Under the pieces are notes generated by a model. The model made no database searches, was not told the origin of the DNA, and was given only the letters and a program-made list of their open reading frames with translations. 28,386 nt of DNA from Saccoglossus kowalevskii. Lineage: Eukaryota > Hemichordata > Enteropneusta > Harrimaniidae. Positions 1 to 9,573 of the stretch are shown here, in pieces. The DNA is taken from NCBI RefSeq assembly GCF_000003605.2, contig NW_003131354.1, positions 265,892 through 294,277 of the forward strand. The letters run 5' to 3'. The translations under genes were made by a program, and so were the position numbers. Position 1 is the stretch's first letter; each line of letters opens with the position of its first letter.

Positions 1-31
1 GTTCTTCATACTTTCCAATGGTCAAGCAAAG

Positions 32-303
32 ATTTTTTTAAACAAGGGAACAGGGGCGCAGCGCCCTCATGTCATGGCGCACCCTCACCCTGGGGAGCAC
101 ATGTTCTGGCAACCATAAACGTGATTGACCAGGGTATCACATGTGTTGAAGACTGTGACCTGTCTGACAGTAATTTTGGCCCCAAGGAAGCCATAGAATG
201 CTCCATTTTAACTTAGAATTATCAAAAACTCCACACCCTGGTAGGGAGAATCCTATCTCCCCCACTTAGTGGCGCCGCTGAATTGCAGTGCTCCCTCTTG
301 CAG
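32..303 (+). repeat. Dispersed repeat A, copy 1 (IGF2R-like intron 3)
   Basis: About 270 bp strongly similar to 22621-22903, in the same orientation. Shared landmarks include AAACAAGGGAACA, CACCCT, TTGATTGACCAGG, GACCTGTCTGA, CTCCATTTTAACTTAG and GTGGCGCCGCTGAATTGC. No coding potential or Pol III A/B boxes were recognised. It is probably a non-autonomous element or SINE-like piece of unknown family. Confidence 0.8.
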
Positions 304-783
304 TTTTTTTCTAGAAAAATCCCTGTCAAGGTCATAACAAACACTGGTGACATGTTTCTTGAAATATTTCGGTATTGTAAGAGAGATGGATCAGAAGGTA
401 GCAGTTTTCCTTATCAGTTTATTTCAGTGTCCACTATAATAAATCAACTTAATTTGCTTTGTTTGGTGAAAATACAGTATAAAAAACTGTATCGTAAAAT
501 CTACATTTGAAGCTGCATCTCTGATATTCTTTTTGAACAATTGAGAACCAAAAATTCATCATTTCCCATATGTTTAGAGCCACTAATAGAAGCTGTATTC
601 CTGTTACATTGTACTATTTTAATAGAAGCCTTGACTTCTAATACAGATTTTAAAATAATACACAGTGCAACATCAAATTGTTTTTCCAGTTTGCAGTAAA
701 CTTAGATAATTCATTTTTAACATTTTTTTAATACCTACAGCTGTTTTAATCTAAAAAACAAAAAAATACTGCACACTACTCAC
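304..783. other. Start of IGF2R-like intron 3, no exon seen
   Basis: AT-rich sequence after the exon 3 donor, with no recognisable exon, RNA gene or repeat partner apart from repeat A to its left. The next receptor exon is not in the window. Confidence 0.6.
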
Positions 784-1024
784 CAGTTTGTGGATTAATA
801 TCTCGACATACATTAATAAAAAAACTCTCTTCGCCCTCTGTGTCTATGAGATAACCACCTGTCGTCTTGATAAGGGGATTCAAGTCACGTTTTTTGTTAT
901 TTGCGTCGTATACATAGCAGGGTACCTCAGACTTGGCTTCAGTAGATAAGCTTTTGCAGACAGCTGAGGTATACCAGTCAAAAAAATATGTGCATCCAAA
1001 TTTTCCAACAAACTCTGGTGAACC
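784..1024 (-). CDS. IGF2R: IGF2R-like exon 3: end of repeat 1 and start of repeat 2
   Basis: The acceptor TTATTTCACAG|GGT and donor ACTG|GTGAGT bound 241 bases, with phase 0 in and phase 1 out. The exon begins GSPEF, continues with CTYFFDWYTSAVC and EVPCYVYD, and ends INVCRDINPQT. It matches the second half of a CIMR repeat plus the inter-repeat linker. The next exon should begin in phase 1 beyond the left edge; nothing in 1-783 looks like it. Confidence 0.93.
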
Positions 1025-4000
1025 CTGTGAAATAATTATACAAATTACAGTCACTCAAGATCACTCCTTTACAAACTCAAGGAATACCACAAGTTTGTAA
1101 TTTACATTCACAAATATCATTGTGTGATTTAGTGCTTGGATTAGTAAGATATATCATAAATAAAGTTAATTCCATGAAACGTGAATTCTGTGATCCAAAA
1201 ATTAGAGAAATAAAAATATCTTTTGTCCTACTATACATAAAACTGAGGACAAATAAAATTTTATTGGCCAGCTTCTTTAAGATCTCTGTCAGTTACACAA
1301 TCTGGGAAAGATGAAAAAATTTTCCACAGATACACGGGGTTACAAGAGATAATGCTTCACAGCAAATCATTACAATAAAGCTAATTTGAATGTACACTCA
1401 GTGTGTATTTTGGAAACGGCTCCTGCGACACATTTTCGCAATTTTGTTGTAGCAACCATGTTTGCAAGGGATTAGCTAATTATCCTTGATTGGGGTACTG
1501 TTAAATACCTCACTTTAGGAGGAATTACTATTTACTGAAATGACATTTTGGGTGTTTTGTATGGAATTTATTTTCACTGATTTTTGATGAGTTGAAAGTA
1601 AAGTATAGGAAATATGTTATTTATTTTCACTGAATCATTTCTCCAGCGAAAACAATAAAAATAGATTTCAAGTGAATAAGTATTTCACAGTAATAGATGT
1701 ATTTCAGTAAAGTCAATGACTCAATCAATTCAAAATGATGTCTCGTACACTTCGTACACCATTCACACGTAAGTACTTAATAATTCAATCAATCAATGAA
1801 TGCAGAGCCAGGGTAGAGGTGTCAGAGTACTGAAAATAGTGGATTTTCTTAATAATTACCTGGTATTATTTTTAAAGTCATTATCATAAATAATTTCAAC
1901 CTGTCAACCGACAGTTCCGGATATGTCACTGTTGTCTCTCCTGACTTTTTTGTATGTGCAAATTGCAAGTGCTAGTGTGCATTTTGCCAAAGAAGTCATA
2001 TTCATGTTTGGGAATACATGACAGGGTTGTGCGGCCAATTCCCTATCAAATGGCAATTTAATGCGTTATCCTGGCATCAACCAGGCTCGGTCGAACACAA
2101 GCACCTGCGGACCTTCACCAAGGTTCCCCCAAAGTCACATTCGTTAGTGAATCAATCTCGGCCAGTGGAATTAGCCTTCCCATTGAGTCTGTGGCACACT
2201 CACCCAGGGTAGGGGTCGACCCTTTTGATGTTCAGTCTATGTCTGATGCGACAACCACTATGCTACCAGTGACCGGTGCACATTCATGTTCAATATCAGA
2301 GCCAAGTTATGTATCCAATGTGTATATGATACATTGTCTGTTTACATGAACTACATGTGTATGAAAGGCCTTTGAGTCAAAGCATATGTACAACACAGAA
2401 GCTGCTGCTCTCTGATTGTTAAGTGTTAGGGCTGGGTAGCCGATCTGTAGATATCATTGCAGTAACTTCATTCAAACTTTCAAACTCACCAAAGTTTTTC
2501 CACATCTGAAATTTATTGTTGTTTGTAAATACTCTATTTCATCTTCCGGTTCATCTTCAGGACCTGTATATATCCCACCTGTGACAACCTTTATAGGGCA
2601 TACAATCCCTTTATAGTCAACTCTCAGCCCACCAGAGCTCTCGATAGAATTTGCTAAAGTCTCAGTGTAATTGCCAATGTTCGTGAACACATTGTCCTTT
2701 TCTTCACATACGATGCTGTCTTGGCAACCTGCAGTGCTTTCTGTGGTTCCAAATTTCTTGCATATATTTATATGATAAATGGAAACTATATTATTCCAAT
2801 CAGCGGCTCGCACTTCCCACGTCCTGGAAGGAAACACAATACAGTGGATTTAGTGCATTGTGGGAAAAAGCAACAGCGTGTATCATACATGTAAAAGTAT
2901 ATACTTAAAGTAAGTGTCTCCCGAACCCAAAACAAACATGACACAAATATTTGAAGAAAATTCACTCTCAGGGCTTGTGAAATAACGACAATATATTTCT
3001 TCTGTCAATTGGATTTCTGAATTTTAATTTCACCAAGAATGAAACTTTTTTACAGCCACAGTATTAAAGCCACGTCGTTTTCTATCTAAGATGTGGGAGT
3101 TTACATTACCCAATGAGAAATCACGATAGTTAATAAATTGATGCAGCAAAGAAAATCAACACAACCATGTTTATGTTTTTTACATGACAACGTGACTTTA
3201 TATTTCATCAGCAAAAAAATCAGTAAATCTGCATGTGTCGATGGTGTGTCTGATTAGAGGGCACACTGGTGGTTTTTTAGTGGATGCCCTGATGCCCAAA
3301 TTTACATTTTTACAAATGCCTTTCAATCAAACACTGATAAAGCATTCAATTCACTGCAACAAAACTGGTATACCATAAAACACGTCTACTATAAACACGT
3401 CTGCACTTTCACCAATTTAAAGTACAACTAAACAATTTTCAGCAAAATTTCACAAGTTAATGTTCCACTGAATGAATGCTTCATACAAGCCATACTACCA
3501 CAACAAAGTTGAAAATGTACTGTCAATCGAATCAACAATAATACATGTATTGTACAGTTATACATTTGATAGAGAACAGGTTCTTGGTATAGAACATACT
3601 ATATTAATAATCTACGGTAATTTAGTAATTATTCGGATTTTCAGTCCTGAAATGACTGTGGTCAGTACCCCCACCCCAGTGCGTCACAGAAAAGAACCGA
3701 GAAATATTATTATTATTCATAACACTTATTAATCATTAAATTTATTGTTTTTCGCTCGACTATATATTATACATGTGTATTGTATATATGTCTGGCACAG
3801 ATGGGGTGACGTCGCACGTTGTTATTATCCTTCCTAGTATATGGCGACACATGGCAAGCTGAACGGCACGATGCAATATATTGACTCTGTGTAAACAGCT
3901 ATAGTTCCTGATTTGCTCCTGATTTGTTCCTGATACAGCATTTTAAAAAGCAACGTCAGTGTATTCCACGCTGTATATTATTACCCATTTATTATTAATG

Positions 4001-4300
4001 TTATGTCCAAACAGATACACTCATTGTAGGTGTATCAAACTACATGTATGTTGCCCTGCATTTACACGACAGAAATACGCCCCCCCTCACTCTTATTGAT
4101 CAGCTGATGCTCGCGTAGTTGTTATTCATCGTTACTTACCACTGATTCAGTGTTTCTAGGTCAAATCCACCGATTTTACATTCAGCATTCACAGCGACGG
4201 TGCTATATTGGACAAAGTAGAGTACAAGGCACATGCAGGACAATAGTTTCCGGTAAAAACCACGGACCCCACCAGTCATCATCACAAGCGCGTCCGCCAT
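784..4300 (-). CDS. IGF2R: Cation-independent mannose-6-phosphate receptor (IGF2R-like), N-terminal part, three exons, runs off left edge
   Basis: The family is a type I membrane receptor that carries mannose-6-phosphate-tagged hydrolases from the Golgi and cell surface to endosomes; its lumenal part is about 15 repeats of about 145 residues. Coding exons here are 4300-4140, 2823-2490 and 1024-784 on the minus strand. Their phases join cleanly: TG|G, codon boundary, then one leftover base. They give 245 residues: signal peptide (core about residues 19-31), repeat 1 from about C41, and the start of repeat 2. Family marks include YHINIC (C75), CGKTLGSPEF across the exon 2/3 join, EVPCYVYD, DLNPLIK and INVCRD, which closely match repeat 1 of vertebrate IGF2R. 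N105-Y-T is a possible glycosylation sequon. Repeat 1 is not one of the repeats known to bind mannose-6-phosphate, so ligand binding cannot be judged. The remaining repeats, membrane span and tail lie outside the window. Confidence 0.9.
1025..2489. other. IGF2R-like intron 2
   Basis: 1465-bp intron between phase-0 exon ends. It holds element C (1496-1692). A GC-richer block at about 2018-2220 contains a short open frame, but it has no recognisable domain and no second copy here. Confidence 0.85.
1496..1692 (-). mobile_element. MITE-like element C in IGF2R-like intron 2
   Basis: Begins TACTGTTAAATAC and ends TATTTCACAGTA. It shares GAAATGACATTTTGGGTG, TTTTGTATGGAA and CACTGATTTTTGATGAG with the copies at 21911-22100 and 28000-28201, and with the reverse complements of the intron 8 copies. 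It is the most diverged at its left end. Confidence 0.75.
2490..2823 (-). CDS. IGF2R: IGF2R-like exon 2: most of extracytoplasmic repeat 1
   Basis: The acceptor TTCCTTCCAG|G and donor TTG|GTGAGT bound 334 bases (one base plus 111 codons). The exon encodes TWEVRAADWNN, then YHINICKK, cysteines at 75, 87 and 93, an acidic loop (GPEDEPEDEIE) and INFRCGKTL. The Cys spacing and the Tyr-x-Ile-Asn-Ile-Cys core are typical of the CIMR repeat fold. The stretch DEPEDEIEY is an acidic insertion I do not recognise from vertebrate repeat 1. Confidence 0.92.
2824..4139. other. IGF2R-like intron 1
   Basis: 1316-bp intron joining the signal-peptide exon to repeat 1. Mostly AT-rich. A short open frame at 3472-3732 shows no conserved features. 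No repeat partner was identified. Confidence 0.8.
4140..4300 (-). CDS. IGF2R: IGF2R-like exon 1: start codon and signal peptide
   Basis: The ATG at 4300 has a good context (A at -3, G at +4). An in-frame ATG at 4309 would add three residues but has T at -3, and an in-frame TAA lies directly before it, so the start is tightly bounded. The 53 codons encode MADALVMM..., a basic stretch (R13, R17, K18), a hydrophobic core (LLSCMCLVLYFV) and a likely cleavage site near STVAVNA|EC. The exon ends TG|GTAAGT; the TG joins the first G of exon 2 to make Trp54. This exon was found from its splice fit and signal peptide rather than from homology to a long domain. Confidence 0.82.
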
Positions 4301-4366
4301 GTTGTTCATTTACTTTCAAAATCGCGTACGATGCGCAGGTGTTTTGCGCACGATGAGTTTTACTCA

Positions 4367-4376
4367 GTCACGTGAC
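4367..4376. promoter_or_regulatory. CLEAR-type E-box GTCACGTGAC upstream of IGF2R-like start
   Basis: A perfect 10-bp palindrome lies 67 bp upstream of the IGF2R-like ATG. In vertebrates this exact sequence is the core CLEAR element bound by TFEB/TFE3/MITF bHLH-Zip factors at lysosomal genes. The target gene here is a lysosomal enzyme sorting receptor, so the placement makes sense. Other CACGTG-binding factors (USF, Myc/Max) could use the same site. That the site works in this animal is inference. Confidence 0.6.
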
Positions 4377-4870
4377 GATCATGGGTGCAATGGTCATTTA
4401 CGTACCTGAGAGGAGTCATGTACAGTTCAATGTCCTATAATTACCCATGATTCTGCACGATTGATATTGTTAACTAAATGTGATAATACACCGAACATCA
4501 ACCTATTCATTATTCAGTAAGAAAACTATTCGGACATTTTCAGGGACTCTCCATTTATATCTTTCCGGAGGGCTGGGGAAAATATCAGCAAATCACTTGA
4601 CGATGAGTATTTATTTATCAATACAAAATTTAGCATGTAAATAGAAAGTCTATTATACTAAAATGATTGTTTTGTTTTTCTGACTCAGTCCAAATTTAAA
4701 TTATCATATTTGTTAAAAGAGGAGGAAAACATGCCTTTTTCCATAGGGTAAAATAATTTTAACAAAATATATATTACATTTTGTTAATTTTATTACTTCA
4801 TTTAAAAATGAAATAAAACACAAGAACGACCCCAGAATACTGTCCTGCTACCTTAATATGATTAACAGTT

Positions 4871-5034
4871 TTAAAGCGTGGGGGTCGTCGTCTGCGCACG
4901 CGTGGGAATTGAGTCCCAAGCGACGATAACAACACACTCTAAAACGCAAAGGCTCATGGGTAGACGCTTGTTTGTAAACAATGACACCCTATGGCCACCT
5001 GACGCATGCGCATATGACGACTCCCCCGCTTTAA
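4871..5034 (+). mobile_element. TTAA-flanked CpG-rich MITE D, copy 1 (intergenic)
   Basis: Left end TTAAAGCGTGGGGGTCGTC, right end GACGACTCCCCCGCTTTAA, so it has near-perfect inverted termini with TTAA at both edges, as in piggyBac-type insertions. It carries CTGCGCACGCG and GACGCATGCGCAT palindromes. Strongly similar to 10472-10644. No ORF of note. Confidence 0.82.
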
Positions 5035-6365
5035 ATAACAAGCGTAATGTTAGAATATTTATTTTATCTTATTGAACAACAATATTCGGTGAAAATGGAA
5101 TCCGGATGATATCAAGAGAATAAGTGTGTTTTGAACGATGAGCACACCTTACAAAATGTGTGGCAATCCCGTCATCATTAATGACCTAGACTTCAAGTTT
5201 ACGGTCGTTTTTCGCTATTTTAACTGAAAGTTACTTTTATTGACAGTTACTCAAAGAACTTCTTTTTCATGGCCACTGTCATAGTCGCTATCTTTTATCA
5301 CTTTCTGAAGTGCGACGATGGCTTGTCAGATTTGTCATGATATTACCCTCAAACTATAGTCTGGCGTTTTTTTGTTTAAATACGCGTGTATGTAGCAGTC
5401 TGTATCATCATAGTATACCTGTTTCGATTTTCTTATACTTGGCACTTTTGTATGTTACGGTGCCTTGATAATACACTGTTGAACGAGAGTCTACATTATA
5501 TATTTCTATTTTCCATAAACCTAACAACATACGCATGAATTTCAATAACCAATAAACAAAATGCGATTTGGTCGCATAACAATTCAAGGCTGTGTCACGA
5601 AGGTGATAAATTATTTTAAACTACAGTCCCTTTAATTTTGAAAACATTAGTTTGATAATTACATGCAACTTCTATTCTGTCATGAGGAAAAATGTGTTGA
5701 TATATCTGGTGAATTTTCATGCATTAGAGGGAGCCTCAAAATTTACCACAAACCTATAAAGGTGGCACAAATATGCAGCACCTTGGGAATTATTCAGACT
5801 AGTACCCCCCCCCCCCGCGGAAGTTTTAAATGGAACGTTCCATTTATGAACGATGTGTAATAATGTTAGAAATATCCTGATGTTACAAAACGCTTAGGAT
5901 TGTGGGTAATTACACCATTGCTTTAATCGTGACGTGTATTTCACCAGAAGACTATAGACTGGCCCATAATTATTTCCTTCTTTCTTTCTTTTTTAGTGGG
6001 CCGACTGAAAAAATGCACCAAGGACCATATAGACCGACGCCTTGTCAATCGTACTCAAGCCCTACCATTCGAGTACCCGTGTGTCGAATCAAATATAATG
6101 GTCTAAGATCGAACAGAGCTCGGTGTGGCGACTGTTGCGTTTTTCCAGCTACAGATCTCGACTGCTGGTGTTAATTTGCAGTAGTTTTTGCGTGATTTTT
6201 AAAAGAGAATGTCATTTATTTGCACACGATATTAACAAAATGCCCATCATATCTGATCCGTCTACATATATATATATAGTACTCAAATGTATAATTTATA
6301 TTAATTTATGCAAATACGTGAATGCCATGCGTGGTTCACTTGTACGTGTGGATATCGTTGGTTAA

Positions 6366-6579
6366 ATACTGTAAAGGGGGTAATTATTCACTGTGTTTTA
6401 ATTTAGCTTATTTCGCTGACTGGAAAAATGCGCTAAATTAAAACACAGTGAATATGTAAAATTTAGCATAGAACACATTATCTAAATGACGAAACCGTGA
6501 ATTTAAAACCCACTGAATATGCCTGAAATGGTAAATCAGTGAAATTTAAACCCAGTGAAAATTAGTCATTTTACAGTAG
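6366..6579. mobile_element. MITE-like element B, copy 1 (intergenic)
   Basis: 214 bp bounded by TACTGTAAA and its inverse TTTACAGTA. A perfect 22-bp inverted repeat lies inside at 6386-6407 and 6432-6453 (loop of 24 bases). By eye it differs from the copy at 23887-24100 at only two positions. No ORF, so any transposase must come from elsewhere. Confidence 0.88.
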
Positions 6580-8284
6580 GTTATAGGTTGAACAGACTGA
6601 GTAATTTCATTGTACACAATTACGTCACATTTCTTTAGCAGTGTCCTGTTCTCGTGACGTCATACATCATTCGCTGTCACTCCCTGTACTAATGGAGAAG
6701 CTAAGCGCAGAGTATTACTCAATGATCATAATACAAAATATGAATTCAACTTTATTTTCAATTTACTTTAATATAAAGTATTTAGTGGCATTGCAAACAC
6801 AGTAGAAATATTAAGCTCCATATTGCACATTAGCTCCATGATTACAGTATTTACCCCAATGATCGCAGTTTAGTACAGAACGTGGCAATATTGTCAAGGG
6901 TTGGATAATAATGCGATTGTCTCTAAAATTAATTAAGTGTGGTTTCACTAATTTTTGTTTAGCATGAGTTTGAACACAGTTTCTACATTCATCTTTATAG
7001 ATGGACTGTGACACGGTGTACTGTAACGAACTTGTTTTTTAACAGCTACCAGGGTTGCCGGCTCTTCCACTGCAGTTATCTATCCTGGTGGGGATAGCGC
7101 CCTCTCTACTGATAGCTAATAATAACTCGTTTATTCCAATAAATGCGCGCGGCAGAAGGGTTAGTCCACAAAGGGGTTACTACAACAAAAACATTATTTG
7201 AGGTAAACACTGAAGTCTGATGTTTTAAAAACTAATTATTTATTAAAGTGGAACATTCTACGGATTCATTTTATGATTACTTTTCGAATTTGTGTGATAA
7301 TTCCATGTTGCTAGAAAACACCGTTGATTATATTTTTTGTGTATGTTTTTTCAAGCCAGAAGGGTTTTATATATAAATAATAGTAATAATAAAATGACAC
7401 CAATAAATTGAATCTTACCCACAAATAACTAACGACAGTATAAGGTAACGTTTCATACAGTCTATTCAAAAACATACCAAACACTTCTTCCTATATCTTC
7501 TTGGCACAATCCAGTGCATGTTCAAGTTGTTCATATAAGCATCAAAGCGATTGTTTTTCATAATACTTCGATTTTAAACTGCCTTGTGCCCACATGATCC
7601 CTTGATCACCCATTTTCAAGTTTTAGTCTCCATTTTTGCACAGCTATTATTTGAAATCAGGTCAATATATTCGGCCGAAACCCATCCACGGATTTCTCTC
7701 TTCTTTTCACTGAGCAAGCGTAATAATTTTATGGCAACATAAAAAAGTTGCCACACTAAATTAATATAGTTGTGTTCACACCCACACGCAAACGCCGCTA
7801 GGGTGTGGGGTCACCATATTAATTAAACACTTCATTGAATTTACGTTTAGTATGTGCTCAAACTACTATCCTGACGTAAAAAACATCTTTGTATGGCACT
7901 ATTCTCACAAATTAACCTCTACATTACTCTTGTTGATAAACAGAATGGTGAGTGGGAATGTCATCACATGTTAGCCCTCTACCATGAGTTGTCTTCATTG
8001 AGAGCAGTTATTCATAACCATGAAACTTCACAACCCATTCGGAGTCAACCATGTGGATTATGAAGCAATCACCTATGCAACCACACCCTTCTACATAGAT
8101 GGATTGTAATACGACCCATTTTTTTTTACCAAACTTGTCTTTGTTCAGTGGAATCAGAGAGCATATACATAACGTGAAATCGTACAATCATATCACATCA
8201 CATCATGGTAACCCATCAAACAGAATTGCATCACATCATGTTGCATTGCATCGCGTCGCCTTCCCGGGGTCACGTCTGATTCAC

Positions 8285-8410
8285 GTAATTAGTGCAGATC
8301 GCGCTCAGGTTAAAACTCACACTCGTGATTTCCAGGGTTGTGGGAAAATCAATGTTTATAAAGACAAATGTCGCACATGCGCGGTGGGACGACAATCGCC
8401 CTTTAAGTGC
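8285..8410. repeat. CpG-rich repeat with CGCCCTTTAA end, related to MITE D
   Basis: Contains ATTAGTGCAGATCGCGCTC, AAAACTCACACTCGTGATTT and TTGTGGGAAAATCAA, all recurring with changes at 15775-15852. It then has AAATGTCGCACATGCGC and ends GACGACAATCGCCCTTTAA, which matches the inverse of the ends at 13804 and 15602. It is probably one degraded element of a TTTAAAGGGC...TGCGCA family. Confidence 0.55.
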
Positions 8411-8475
8411 TCCAATATTTTATCAGTTATTCATGGGGATCACTTTAATCAATGAGAGGTGTTCTGCATATAATA
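8405..8475 (+). repeat. Short repeat shared with malic enzyme intron 8 (24690-24782)
   Basis: AGTGCTCCAATATTT, then ATCACTTTAATCAATGAGAG and GTGTTCTGCATA, match 24690-24782 (GTGCTCCAATATTTCAGG, AATCAATGGGAGGTGTTCCG). Similarity is moderate and the boundaries are unclear. Confidence 0.45.
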
Positions 8476-8543
8476 CAAAGCGGAAATGTACCTATGGAAT
8501 ACATTTCAAAAAATTGACAAATAATGACCTTTTATATCATAAT

Positions 8544-8596
8544 ATTTTACGTTTTTACAGGAAATAAAAACGGCATTTTACGTTTTTACAGGAAAT
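8544..8596. repeat. Tandem duplication, period 31 bp
   Basis: ATTTTACGTTTTTACAGGAA at 8544 is repeated at 8575 with the same bases. Only two units are seen; the following 350 bp are rich in degenerate TTAC/TTACG words. Confidence 0.6.
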
Positions 8597-9091
8597 GGAA
8601 GGAAAATTACATTTACGGTAAAAAAATATAGGTTTTTACACTTTACACTGGCAGATTAAGCAAATTCCTAATTACATTTTACATTTTTATAATATTTTTG
8701 ATAATTTGAGTCTAAGAATCAAAATCGGAAATTGCTAGCAAATTGCGACATTTAATTTGGGAAATGCTTTATACACTTACAAAAATAATATCTTTCTACA
8801 AATTACGGACGAATAAAATACTAGTAGCTGATTACAATTTACACCTTGCCCATGTCTACGAATTTACGTTTTTTATTTATTTAAATTACATCATTACGAA
8901 AATAAAAACAATTGATTACAGCTTACGAAAATACCCTTTGCCAAACCTAGTAGATGAGTGCATCCCTATTAACATTCAACTCAAATTGTTTTCAACCAAT
9001 CTCTGTTTCGGTGAAAGATCCATAAATTCAGCGATCTTTTTTTATATTTTGGAGGTGTTTTTTTATTTGTTAAATGTATTGGATGAACTTA

Positions 9092-9573
9092 TCAGGAATA
9101 GTATATACCGTGGTAAATTGCATCCGCAATGCATTCTGGGAGATGCGTGAAGACTAGTCTTCTTACTTGCCAATACAAAGGCATGGCATAATATCTGATT
9201 TTTGGTCGCTTGGATACCAACGCGTCTACGTAAGCGTCAATCACAGGTTTCATGGTCGGTACCCCGGATGAAGAGTATGTCCGCATGGTCGCGATAGAAT
9301 CATCAAAGTACCTTTTCCCATAATCTTTCCTCACTTCTTCTGACATCCCTTCCCACAATTCCTTGGCATATCCATCGATGATGTCATCGTTGAAGATTCC
9401 AGTGGCTGCGATGAAATTGCCTGGTTCAACGATGCTGACTTTTACACCCCAGTGCACCATTTCGTATCGCAGACAATCGGAGAATCCCTGTACAGCGAAT
9501 TTGGATACACAATACACTGATCTGGTTGGAATGGCTTGTCTCGAAATACCTGATGACATATTCACGATCCGAC
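9092..9573 (-). CDS. BDH1: BDH1-like exon 3: catalytic YxxxK and substrate lid, stop
   Basis: The acceptor ATGACAG|GT joins to make GRIVNMSS. Catalytic Ser198, Tyr211 and Lys215 are present with normal spacing (13 residues from Ser to Tyr). The C-terminal part aligns throughout with BDH1 ([32 protein letters not shown]). The TGA stop is at 9092-9094. A minus-strand AATAAA (TTTATT at 9062-9067) lies only about 26 bp past the stop, so the 3' UTR may be very short. Confidence 0.92.

Larger units (their letters stand above)
4301..9091. other. Intergenic region between IGF2R-like and BDH1-like genes
   Basis: About 4.8 kb from the receptor 5' end to the BDH1-like 3' end. It contains the CLEAR-type site, MITE D (4871-5034), element B (6366-6579), a degenerate ATCAC-rich stretch (about 8185-8260), the TTTAAAGGGC-type repeat and the 31-bp tandem. 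Open frames are short (the longest is 135 codons at 8743-9150, antisense to the BDH1-like end) and show no domain. Confidence 0.7.

Noticed and set aside
2018-2212. GC-richer open frame in IGF2R-like intron 2 as a possible extra exon or SINE
   Set aside because: Wrong strand for the receptor, no CIMR features, no proper Pol III boxes, and no second copy in the window.
5902-6174. Cys-containing open frame preceded by a T-rich tract and AG, like an exon
   Set aside because: No conserved motif, no matching partner exon, and an initiation context that is not convincing.
8099-8455. His-rich open frame around 8185-8260
   Set aside because: The histidines come from a degenerate ATCAC/CATCA DNA repeat; the rest falls in a dispersed CpG-rich repeat.
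1239-8830. Shared peptide string KLRTNKIL in frames near 1239 and 8796
   Set aside because: The DNA match is only about 25 A-rich bases with several mismatches; no wider similarity, so chance or a decayed repeat.
8743-9150. A 135-codon open frame on the plus strand, the longest unassigned one in the intergenic region
   Set aside because: It overlaps the BDH1-like 3' end antisense, has low-complexity hydrophobic composition from AT-rich DNA, and shows no domain or splice support.
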